A stretch of 64,000 nt of DNA from Amoebophrya sp. A120. Its lineage: Eukaryota; Sar; Dinophyceae; Syndiniales; Amoebophryaceae. Under the pieces are notes generated by a model. It was not told the DNA's origin. It worked only from the letters and a program-made list of their open reading frames with translations, and did no database searches. Location: NCBI GenBank assembly GCA_905178155.1, contig CAJINV010000008.1, forward strand, positions 3,522,013-3,586,012, read 5' to 3'. Each line of letters starts with the position of its first letter. Positions within the stretch are counted from its first letter, which is position 1. Shown here in pieces: positions 1-12,200 of this stretch. Made by a program: the position numbers and the translations under genes.

Positions 1-1
1 T

Positions 2-997
2 TACCTGAAGTATATCCAGTGTGAAAGAGCGGCTCCCTCCCCAAAGTCAACATGGGCCTTTTTCTACACCAAGAACTCACCGCTTTTGGTTGTCGCTCAT
101 GACTACAAGTTTGGGCTCAAAGCGTCATGGTGTTTAGCCAGTTGTGTAGCTGCACCAGAAAAAATCGATCGCGTCATTCGGAATCATCTAGCGTGTGAAA
201 AAAATTTGCAGCCAACGAAAATTCGAATATTGAAAATGCTGATCATGGTGAGGTTGCACATGAGAAGCGCTGTAGTCTTCCTTGCAGACTTGCATAAAAC
301 AAGTCTGGGGAGGTGTTGACGATGTTTTTTCACAGGATAAAGTCGCACATGTCCTACTGCGCCTACAGCGGAGGCACTATCTGGCTGCTGAAGAACCCCG
401 ACACAACGTCCAGCCCGCTGGAGACCTCCGGTAAAGAGGGAGCCAGCCCAGCGGACACCGGGGCCATTTGCATCGCCAAGATGTACTCGCCTGTGACTGC
501 GAAGAGCTTTGCCCTTTTATCGCCCGAGAAAACTGTAGTCGAACTTCGTTAAGAGACATCGATTTGATGACTTTAGAAATTATACAAGCGAGCTTATTTC
601 TTGCGGCCTACAATAAACAAAAACATTAAACAAGAAGGTTTGTCTGCCTCGTTCGTGTCTGTGCATGGGCGGAAGGAATGTGGGACTCGCTCTTGCATAT
701 CTTCTTGCAAGAAGACCAGAGCTACTTTCTGCGTTGCACCGGTTACAATGACACTTGTTGATAGGCTGCAGTTTTTTCGTGCGATAACTCCCGGGAAAGT
801 GGACCCCGCAGGACTACGTGGTGGAGATCGCGCCCGGCGTGGATCAGGCGCTGATTCTATCCTGTTCAAAACCTTCAGTCCCACGATGTGGTGTCTGTTA
901 CTTTTCATGTATGTTTGCGGACATGGTGTTAGTGTTCAAAAGAAAAAGGTTCAACAACTCCCACCACTTGCATGTTTTTCACGCGGAAATGGTATGA
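2..997 (+). CDS. 3' part of a gene; C-terminal tail resembles LURP-one/Tubby-C-like proteins (partial)
   Basis: The gene runs in from the left window edge. Three coding blocks are visible: about 2-187, about 338-534 and 800-997. The third block starts after an AG and contains DYVVEIAPGVDQALIL, which resembles the closing strand and helix of LURP-one-related/Tubby C-terminal-like (scramblase-type) domains, where a Y-x-V-E-V-A-P-G-V-D motif precedes the last helix. The join 534/800 uses GT (535) and AG (799) and keeps phase 0. If that intron is not spliced, block two simply stops at 552. The first intron ends in an introner-like terminus. The family assignment rests on one motif, and both splice joins are inferred. 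Confidence 0.4.
188..332. mobile_element. Degenerate introner (family C-like)
   Basis: The right end (GATGTTTTTTCACAGGATA) resembles family C right ends. The left end near 188 (TAGCGTGTGAAAAAAA) is its approximate inverse. No convincing TSD is seen. It separates two coding blocks of the partial first gene, so it is read as an old, decayed introner. Confidence 0.35.
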
Positions 998-3238
998 TGA
1001 CTTGTAGCAGCGAGGACGTTGGATAATACTAGTTAGTAGAGTACAGTCCTTTCCCATGGTGCATGAAGATTATGCTTCTGGGAGTTCTGGGAACTACGAG
1101 CACACGGGAACCAACCGTCTTTGCACAGGATAGGATCTGGCGTGGATTCTGGCTTACGCTGAGATGGATGACGCGGACAATCACTAAGTAAGGTCGCTGT
1201 GCTGGTGGTCGTAGTTTTTCAACAAACGCAGACAACCGAATTCAAACAGTGAAGTAGACTCCGTGCATAAAGCATACTAGGGACAACCAAAACTTCCTCT
1301 TTCTCCGGTCCAATGTAAGGTTGCGTTTCACACATGTTGACGGAGGAGACATTATTATATTTGATATCTACAGGTTTTTTTACGCTGCTTCTTGATTTGC
1401 TGTGCTGCGGGTACGTCCGCTATTACAGCGACAATATTGGAAAAGAGAATAGAAATTCAAATAGTTAAGAGCAGAGCTACTCACTTGAACTTACGAAGTA
1501 CACTCTTTGTAAAATCCAGATCCGCCTGCGCTCAATAATTGTCTTTTATTTTCACGATTTCTGAACAGACACAACAGGTTTCATCATGACCCCTGGTTAC
1601 TTCGCAACGTGAACGCAAAGCAATTTCTAGTATCTACCACAGTCAGAAGAAGGTAAGAACAAGAGAATCAAGAGGCGGAAACAAGCAATTTGAGCACCGT
1701 TTTTAGCCGAAATTTTCATTGCAGAAAAAAATGTATCATTCTGATATTTTTGTTATGGTTTTTTCGAAAAACGCGTAGTACATCTTCGAGAGACAATTTC
1801 GTTGAACCCATCAACGACATAGAGCGTGAAAGTGACAAAACGAGAGCAAAAGAAAGGACAAAGTGCGACGAAAAGTAGAGAGACGAGGTACAGAGAGGAA
1901 CGGCCTGCCCTGCAAGCAGTGCCTTCTCAATACACTTTATCGGTTATGAATGGAAATCGATTTATTTTGTGAAAGTCGCCGCATGTTGTATGTGAAAATT
2001 AGACTTCTTCGCGATCATTCTCTTATTTCATCACAGGCGGGACGCAGGAATGCGGGGCTCAGGTAGAATATTATTCCCCTAAGCAAGAGCCCCAGCATAA
2101 CAAAACCCACATGTTGCTGCACCTCCACCTGCACTAGGAGCGACCCATTGCTTTTACTAGTAGTCCCACCAGTAGTTTACGCTTTATCTAATATGACGTT
2201 AGTGACGCGATTTTCCTGCGCCAGGTAGTAGCACGGCATTCAATCTTTTCAGAGTTAGACCACAAACGGCATTGATGTAAGGGAGTATCGTCGATGTCGA
2301 TTCGGGCGTAATTTTTTCTGCGAAGTTTAATTGCCGTGCTCCCCGCGCAACGTAGCAAAGCATTCGACGTCTCTGGGTCGTTTTATTTTATTTCACGTGC
2401 ACGTAAGAATAAGAAATCTAAAATCCTTGCAGTTTTGCCACGGCAGGAGCAGGTGCATCAAGTGACTTACAGCAGTCACGTGTAGCTGCTCGTGTGTCAT
2501 CTTCGCAAGTAAGTCAATACCGGTATAACAGAATTACATTTATTTCCAGGGGGTTTGTTTCGGAAGAGCCACAGCCCTAGGGTGTAGTCACCGGCGGGTG
2601 CGATTGCCTGGTCACGCACTTACATTAGTTGAACTAGCGAATCTATTCTAACTCGTGTAAGAGTTGAGATTGTCATGGGGATAAACAACTCGTTGTCACC
2701 TCGGCCTCGTCGCAATCGAAAAGTTTGAGGCTCGTCTATCAACAAGAACACCTCGACACAATTTTTTGCACGCCGCTTTGTTTTATATCACAACTCATGC
2801 CTTTTCATTTTCCATAACTGATGTCCGTAGATTTTTTTTCCAAGAGTTCATCTCCAGTTATTTTTTGATTATCTATCGATCTACTAAGCTCCTTTAACTT
2901 TATCTGCATGCAAGAAAACCAAAATCAAATGTAATTAGAAGTAAGACGACGGAGTGCAGCGGTTTTTGTTGCATGAACCGCGTAGACTCGTCACTGCTTG
3001 TTCGATTATCCGCAAGTTGCACTGATTGACTTGAAGTTTTCGTGCCAAATCCCGCCTCCTAGGCTTTTTTGCCAGACGAGAGAAGATGCTGCCGCTGCGA
3101 AAATGAAGATACACAACGAAAAAAATGTTACTACACCCGAGCGAAAATAAATACTAGAAAGAAAGGGAAGATCGCAGCAGCATTTTCTTCCAAGCTAGTA
3201 GTTCTTTTCACTAAACAATACCGACCGACGAGCTGCCA
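998..3238. other. Intergenic region, no supported gene
   Basis: About 2.2 kb, more AT-rich than the flanking exons, with stops in all frames and only short ORFs that lack GC-rich third positions. It presumably holds the 3' UTR of the first gene and the promoter/5' UTR of the WW-ankyrin gene. No TATA-like site, RNA gene or repeat could be supported. Confidence 0.6.
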
Positions 3239-6200
3239 ATGTCCTCCTCCCCCTCCTCACCAGTTGAGAATAATATTTCCTCCGCACAAGCAGCAGAACC
3301 AGTACCAGAAGCACAAGCAGCAGCGCTAAGTGCGCATCCGTCGACGATCAACCCTGCTGTGCCGTCTGCTTTTCCTCTACGGCAAAACAGCTTGGAAAAT
3401 GTCAGCGACGTGCCGGACGCGCAGCATGAGGGCCACCAGGACGTGGAAGTCGACGTCGAGGCCATGGACGTCGTCCACCACGCGCACGCGCCTTCCATTG
3501 ATACAACCGCATGTAGTACTAGCTCACCACAAACTGCCTGGTACCCCGACCCACCGAGCTGCACCAACTCGGCACGCACCCGGGCGAGTCGCGTTCCGGC
3601 GTCGCCGTCCTTTGACGAAGCGGAGGCCAGGTCTTGCGCAGTTTCGCGGGTAGGAGGTCGTGTTTGTGCAGAGGAAGGAGAGAGTCGAGCTACAAGTCGG
3701 CTGAACAAGTTTTTGAATCCTGCGATGAACAACAAAGTGGAACACGAACGAGAACATGATGTGGAAATCATGCCTGTGGGTGTCGGTGTGACTTCTGTGA
3801 CTGCGTCAAGAACTACACTAGTAGACCCGCCCGCGACCACGACCACCGGCAGCGGTAGAAGCCTCTCGTCCTCCTGCGCCCCCGCTTCGCCATTATCTAC
3901 GATTGCTACGGCAGTTAACAGTTACAACCAAGCCGCGGGGGGAACGGGAACGCTCACGCTTGTGCCGGTTCTACCACAGACGAGTTGTTATAGCAAGAGT
4001 GCAACTGTGGGAGGAGATCATGGAGATGATGTTGACCAACAGCAACAGGGTAGCAATCAAAATGGTCCTGCAGCCTCCAGTTCAACATCTACTTCCAGTT
4101 CAACAGCTCTCCTGCAGCCGCTCCCTCGACAAACGAGGTCCGCGCCTTCCGAGTTGGCCGGGCTGGCAGCGACCGCAAGTGCAAAAAATACCGGAGCTGC
4201 AGGAGGCGGAGCGGGAATTACAGTAGCAAAAGTTACGACAGACGGTTCGAGTAGTTCTACTGTTGTGAACAGCATCAAGACCTCCTTGTTGTCCACCCCT
4301 GGTCGCTTCGTGGTGCCGGAAGATGGAAGTTCAACATCTATGCGCGGTGGAACGTCGACGAGACCTGCTGATGTAGATGTTCTTAAACTTGGTATGGTAC
4401 CTTTTACATCAGGAGCACCTGCTACCTCCACGGTGCTGGAAAGAACATCATGCGCTGGTGGTCCTGATGAAAAGGAGGAAGGTGGAAAGAAGCAGCTCTT
4501 GCAAGGAAACGACTACATCGAGAAGATCAACCTCTCCCCAAGGTTTGGGACGACTAGTGATCATGCAGGTTTTCTGACGAGCGGTGCCGACGACCACTAC
4601 GCGCGACACCGCCCTGGTGTTTCATCGCTGTTATCTGCGACGTCCTCTAAGGCGTCTGCATCAGCGCCTGTTGCGCAGCAGGTACTAGATAGAACAACAC
4701 CACGCAAAGAGAGGAGCGAAGACCTGACGTCTTCATCTTCGGGTACTAGCTCTGACGTCGAGCTTGTTCAGGTGAGGAATCGAAACGCGTCTGGAAGTTC
4801 CGCGGAAGTTCAGCATGTTGACCAGGAGGCCGTGGACACCGATCTTCAACCAATGACGAGCTCATCCAGTTGTACAACTTCCGGTGCGCCGGAAGGAGCA
4901 CCACGAGAGCGACCAGCTGAAGATGCGGTAGCAGACCCCAGTTTGATATTCGACGGCAGCAACAATACATCACTCTTCGGAAGCAGCGACACAACCTACG
5001 TGTTGAACACCACACGCAGCACGTCCAGCACGATTTCTTCCCTCGCCAGCTCCCGCACGACAGGTTGTAAACAAGCTGCACTGGGAGGTAGTAGCAGTTG
5101 TAATAGCGGCAGCAATCTTAATCTTTTGTTGAAAGGGAACGACTCTTGCTCCACCATCGACACCACTGCGTCCTCCTACTCAAATTGTAGTAGCTCTGGC
5201 GGTAGTAGTAGTACAACTAGGATCGTAGGAGCTTCCGGTGCAGCGCATGAGCCTTCGACACAGCACGACGAGCTCAGTGGTTCTTCTTCGTCGACGGGCA
5301 ATGCGTCAAGTTGGAGCAGCAAGCCCGGTGTGGATACCGTGTTCGACGTCACCAATCCTGCTGCTGCTGCACCTGTAGAAGAAGTTCTAGATCCAAGCAA
5401 AAATGATACCGCCTCGAATCACCCGCCCATTCTCGTCAGCCGCAGGTCGGTGAGCACCCCGGACTGCCATAGCACATCATCGCGAGCAAGTTCATCTCTC
5501 CAAGAACTCCAATCCGGCGGTGCCACGTCTTCAACCGATAATTGTAGCCCGCAGTCCCGCAGCTACCAAGGACAACAGCCGGCGAAGATGCTGACTCCAA
5601 GTGAAGGCTCATCTAGCGGCCTACTACCGGACCAGCACGGCAGTCTGGTGCGGAGCAAGAGCAGTTCTGATATACTTTCACCGACTGGAGGTGGGACAAC
5701 GACATGTAGTTCAAGGCACCCGCCAGATGCAGACCCGTGGAAGGGGTGGCGCGTGCTGATCGACACGTATTACCTGTACTATTACAACACGTACACGAAC
5801 ACGTCCCAGTGGCAGCTCCCGAAGGAGCTGCACCCGGTGCTGGGCGAGTGGAAACAGATCACGACCAACTCGGGAAACCAGTTCTGGTGGAACAACAAGG
5901 CGCAGCTCTCCCTCTGGGAAGATCCACGGCAGACCTACGACGTGTTTTCCGCGGTGCTCAGCGGGAATTTGCTGTTTTTGTACCTGTTCGTCGAGTGCGG
6001 GGGGAAGTTGGAGATCACGCACCCAGACACCAATGCCACGCTCCTGCACTACGCCGTGGCCAGTGGCAACAGGAGAATGGTGGATTACTTGATGGACAAG
6101 TTCTTTAATATTCCTACAAGAACATCTAGTTGTAGTGCGGAAGGACAAGACAAGGGAGCGTCGAGAGGTGCTGGTGCTGGTGTAGATCAAGTAAAGGGCG

Positions 6201-9200
6201 AAAGTACCACTTCTACGACGACGAAAACATCATCTTCAACCTGCGCCGCTGACAGCGTCGAGGGCAGCTTTCACTGGATCGACAAAGAGGGCAACGATCC
6301 GCTCGTTTACACGGTGCGAACCGGCTACTGGAACCTGATCAAGCCGCTGATGTCGCGGTTCCCGGTCAGGATCACAAGGAGCGGTGGACAACAAGAAGAC
6401 CTGCGCAAAAAGGAAGATTTCCTTCCTACTATCCCGTGGAACGTCGAGCAGGCGCTCCATTTGGCCTATGCCATGGGAGCCTGGGAGTGCGTGCGCGAGT
6501 TGCAGCCCTACGCGGGCGCGGGCCTGCGGTTGAAGCACGCTGCAAACGGTGGCCACATGGACGACGATAATACTAGCGCACCAGCACGACTAGATCATGG
6601 GTCATCTGTGGGACGAACAGCGAACGAAAACTTTAACAGATTCAAAACCGGTAAAAAATCCGCAGAGGAATCATCAACATCAAGAACATATTCATCAGGC
6701 CACATTGAGGTCGTGACGAGAGGTCAACATTCCTCAACCACGACCTCGAGAAGTACACCAACTCATAGCAGCAGCCGCAGCCCATACGACTCCTGGTCCG
6801 CGGATGAAAGAAGCAGTGAAATAAGCGACCATCGCTCGGCGGCAGGGGGTGTCGGCAGCTCGAGCAGTGCGGCCGTGTTCTTTTCGCCGATTTTGCAGCA
6901 CCAGCCCGTTGTTGCGCCGGTGCTGATGCCGTTGTTGGATCCGAACCAGAAAATCACCCGGATCGTCTCGAACTTGGTGGAAGGGGTGCTCGGACCGTGG
7001 GAAGCCGATTCTGACGACGACGAACAGTTCTTGGACGCCGAGGACCATATCAACCAGTACGAGCAGCTCGAAAATTTCGACCAGCTCGCAGCAGAAGACG
7101 ACCATGTTGAGAGTCTTCAGGATTTCAGTCATGAGGCGACGGCGCACGAGCTCCTTGCGGAGCATGAGAGCTTGCTGTCTTATAGCAACGCTGTTGCAGG
7201 AGCTCCTGCGTCTGCAGACGGTCGTGGTAGTGAACAACTACATCAGGAACGATATAAAAAAGATCTTCCCGATGACGTCGACGCGTTTGCGGGAGCAGGT
7301 CAGCCTGCTCACAACGAGGCTGGTGACCGAAAGAAGTTCGTGCTGCAAAAGCAGCAGGACCAAGAATGCGGCTATGCCAATGCAGAAAAAGATCCGGAAG
7401 CTGACCCTGTCGAACATGTCAGCAGTGTCTTCGCGACAGAAGACCAGGACCAGAATTTGAATTTCATCCCTGCAGCGTCCGATAGTAATTATTTCAGTAC
7501 ATTTACGCGAGCAGAAGATTCATCTTTATCTTTTCCAAGTGGGCACCCTTCTACAGCTTCGACGTCCCAGAAAATCGTTTCCGAAGCCGAAGAGCAGAGC
7601 GACCATACGTCGACCACGGACACTACCACGACTCCCAATTCCGCAGACGGAAGTGCGCGAGCCCGGACCTCCGAGGGTGCGCGAGACTTGACCTTTCCCT
7701 TCATCGAACAAGCACCAGACTGCGACGAGTCCACCTCTTCCATAGTTCCTGTGGAAGATCAAGACCGTACTCGGGGGCAAAGAACGACACAACACCAACC
7801 TTTTCCGGAAATAAAAATTTCCGAGACCACAGCATTAGGCGCAGAGGCTATTCGAGAAGGAACCGCCACCACCAGTGACGAACTAGACGAGGAAAGTGGT
7901 TCCCTTGCCCCGCTCTGGACCGATCGCAGCGAAGATTTCGCGAACTACAGCGCCACTGAAAGTTGCAACCCGCAGGAGGCCGGCGAGAGTGAGCTTGTGC
8001 TGACAGGGCACAAATCTTACGCAGGCAGCCTACAGAAATTAGGTTCCAGGATTCCACATCCGAGGACTTCTCGGATAGGACTTCACATCCGAGGAGTTCC
8101 CGGACCTGAAGTCACATCCAAGAACTCCTCGCGTGTCAGCTCACATCAGAGAACTCCTCGGACATGCGTTGACATCCCAGGAGTTAGTATTTGATGTGGC
8201 GAAAATCCTTGGGAGCAAATTCCTGCAAGTCACCTGCGTAAGATTTGTGGTCTGATCGGCAATACCTATTGGAGCACAAATTCTACGCAGGTGAGTTACA
8301 GATATTGGCTTGCAGGATTTCCGCCGCATCGCGAAATTCTTGACGCAGCGAAGATCCTGGGAAATAATTCCTGTAAGTTACCTGCGTAAGATTTGTCTTC
8401 TCACTGGTAATACCGATCTGGGCACAAATCTTATGCAGGAAACTTACAGAAATTAGTTCCCGGGATTTGCGTGCTGCGTCTCCAATCGCCTCACTTGGAC
8501 ACGAGGATCATCAGTGTGTCCAAGTGTGGCGACTGGAGACGCAGTACGCAAATCCCAGAAGTGCATTTCTTTGGGGCACGAAAGCGGAAGCTGTAGGAGC
8601 GCGAGTTCTGCTCTGCTCTTAGGTAAAGAAAACTCGCGCAGCAGCTTTTTCCTCCTGGCCTTCTAGAAGTGTGCTTCTGAACACATCTGCAGAGCGATCT
8701 GCTTTGTCTTCTAGGCAGAAGACACAGCTTCTTCTAGAAAAGAAGTAGCTTCTTCTAGAAGCTGCGTCTTCTAGAAGAAAAAAGGTCTGTGTCTTCTACA
8801 GGGAGACCAGCCTTCTAGAAGAAGACAAAACTTCGCGGCTTCTTCTAGAAGAGGACGCAGCTTCTTCTAGAAGAAGAAGCTGCCTTTTCTTCTAGGAACT
8901 CAGTTTCTAGAAGAAAACTTCCGGAAAAAGTGTTCGGAAAGGGGGTTTGCAAAGGGGTCTTCAAAGGGGTCGCGCAAAGTGCCTTAATCGCGAGCTATAA
9001 AAGGGTCAGCGAAAGGGGTCAGCGAAAGGGTCTCTGGAAAGGGGTTTCCGCGGGACCTTTTCTAAAAGAAGTCAAGAAGACTTCTTTTAGAGTCTAAAAG
9101 AAATCCAACGGATTTCTTTTAGACTCTCAAAGGATTTCTTCTAGAGTCTCAAGGTGCCTCAGAGGCGCCTTGAGATTCTAGAAGAAATCCTGGGAACTCA

Positions 9201-12200
9201 TTTCTGTAAGTCCGTTGCGTAGGATTTGCACTCAGGTCGGGATTACCGGTCGAAACGCAGATCCTACGCAACCGACTTACAGAAATGAGTTCCCAGGATC
9301 CCACGTCCGAGAATTCCTCGGATGTCAGCTCACATCCGAAAGGTTCGCGGATGTGAGCTGCAGGAGAACTTTCGCGCGCAAAGTGCCGAACTTTGGCGCC
9401 CTGCTCGTGAAAGTTCGATCCGCGTGTCCAAGTGCGGCGATGTAGAAAAAACACGGGAATTCTGGGAACTAATTCCTGGAAGTCGCGTGCGTAGGGTGTG
9501 TAGTCAGACCGGGACTACCGGTCGAAACGTAGAGCCCGCGCACCTGCTTCAAAATTTTTGAAAACCGAAGCCTTTCGGAACTGCTCTGGGAACTAATTTC
9601 TGCAAGCTCTAATGCAACCCGCAGGAGGCCGGCGAGAGTGAGCTTGTGCTGACAGATGAGGAAAAAAACATTGTTGGTGTAGGATTCTCTGAAATGAGTA
9701 AATTTTTTTTTGGCACAAAGGTGTGAAATTTTTTTAAAGCACGGCACTCCTGTCTATTCTCCGTTTGGTGTTTTGGATTCTCTGTCATGGCTGAATCTAA
9801 TGGCTACCCCGCTCCGGGCACTACATTAGCTAGCTGGGGAGGCAGGGCAATGCAAAAACCTCTGCAGCGGAGCGGGCCGGTGTGTCACCTATCGCTATGG
9901 CGGCTTCTGGCCCGGCCTCGCGATAATTAAAGACTCAGCAAAGGGCAGGAAAATCCGGCGCATTCTTGAAAACGTCGCATCTTCCTGCCGGTGAGTGTGT
10001 TGTCGCTTGTCTACTGTCAGCCCATGAGGGGTGCCAGCTTGACACTTCGCAGCAAAATTATTCTGGGAAATCACGGGCGTGCGCGCCGCCTTTGGTGCAA
10101 TATTGGGCTGCGCGGTCATTCAAAGCACGGGCGGCGAACTCGCTGCTTCGCATGATTCGGATGAGGCTCGTTTGAGGCTTCCAAAAATGAACCAAAGGAA
10201 GAAAAATCTCGGAGTGTAGGTCTTTACAGGGGAAAAAAGAGGGGTCAACAGTAGGGTCAAAAACTTCGCTTATTTTTTTAACAATCTCCGCCGCGGCTAA
10301 CAATTTACACTACTTCAAAAATTTAATATACCATGGGGATTAGAGAAAAGAAAAAACCTAGTGTAGTTTTTAAGGTTCGTGTAGCGGACCCCTTCGAGGT
10401 AGGGTCAAAAAGCACACGCATTTTTCCAACAGTCGCCCACCCGCATAAAAATTTACACTCCGAGCTTTTTCTTCTGTTTGGGCCAAGAGATCAACAAGAA
10501 CTGGCAAGATCCGAAAGGGAGCTGCGCAAGTCCCCGAGCGCGCCCATCGCTGACCGGCATGGACGCAAGTCGCTGGCTTTGCGAGATGCGTCCGGAGCTG
10601 CGGAGCTCAGAAAGCAGCTACATGGTGACGGTCGTTTTGCGGAAGGCCTTTGCGTGGTCGCGCGCCCTGTAGCTGGCGGCCGACCCGGTCGGAGGCAGGC
10701 CCGGCCTCGGGCATTAGACAGGACCAGCGATCCGCGACTGCGGGTCAGCAGACTTCGCGGCACAGCCCCGCTGATCGTCTCCTCCCCCTCGCGGCATTGG
10801 CGAGCAGTCTAGCCTCCTTAACTGTTTCACTTCCACAAAAGCAGCCAAAGCAAGTTTGGCCCACTCAGATTTATAACGCAAGCTCCCCGAAGCTGCGCGA
10901 TGGCCGGGCGGGTTTGCTTTAAAAATAATTTTGATTGAACTAAGAAAAAAATCCATGCATTTTCGAAAATCCTACACTAACAATGTTTTTTTCTTCGATA
11001 CCGCAGGAGGCCGGCGAGAGTGAGCTTGTGCTGACAGATGAGGAAATTGTGTTGAAGCAAGACGAAGAATTAAAGACGGACTCTCTTTATCAAGGCGATA
11101 AGATAAAGAAGAGTAGAACTTCTACCGATAGCAGGTCCGAAGCCGCGAAAGAACATCTTGTGTCGCAAGACAAATCGTCCAGACACAATAAGGCAGGGTT
11201 ATCTACTAGCAACAGACTGGTAGTTGCTGGTGGAAGTAAAGCCGCGTTATCAACCTCGACAAAACATCACGGAGGCGATCATGCCACCACGCGGCGCTCG
11301 CCGCCGAGCACCAGAATGATGTTTCAGGAGGACAACTTTTACGACGAGGATGATGATTTCCGGACACCAATGGATGACGAAGACGATACTGGTTCTTCTA
11401 CGCAAGTAGATGAACGACCCTCTAGTCGTGGTCCTTCAGCCACTGCTTCTCCGTCGACCATGACAGGTGCACTGGAAGGAAATAATAGTACAACGACCAA
11501 GGTCCGACAACAGCACAGCAGCAGCTACTCTGATCCGACAGAATCGTCGACTTCGTCAGATTCCCCGGGATCACCGGATACTCTGGAGCACCGCCGCGGA
11601 ATGAAAAGACGTATAGTCTATTTATATGTTTTTCTGCTCATTTTGCTTCGTTTTGATTGCATTTTCGTTTTGCTGTTTAAGTAGAGACATAGGGCAGCTT
11701 TTTGATGTTGTGCACCTGCACGTCACAGACGATGAAGATGCTCGGGCTAGCCTTTATTTTGCAACAAAGACGGTCAACGTCCAAGCGTTGTCGTAAATGA
11801 ATGTCGTGCTGGTCTTTATTCTGCAATAAACTTCAACTTTCTCATCCTCTACAGACTCTTCGTCCGAGCTCGACACGATTCCCATCCCGAACCTGGAACT
11901 TTTTTCGTCGAGCACTCGGTACCGCGGCGTTCGCCCCCCCGAAGCCCGCCCCATACCCCGGATAGCCGGTGGAAGTGGCCTCGGTGGTAGCAGTGGTGGC
12001 AGCTACAGTGGGAGCAGTGCGGGCTGTTCTTTCACGGCGAAGCATTATAACCATAACAGGAGCAGCGGTGGTGCCTCAACAAGTTCCTCCTCATCAATCC
12101 AAGGTAGGAACAGATGGAATTCCTCGTACGGGACAAGTAGAGACACCATAGAAGAGGTGGACGGACTGGAGAACTCCGTAGTACCAGGAAGTTACAACTC

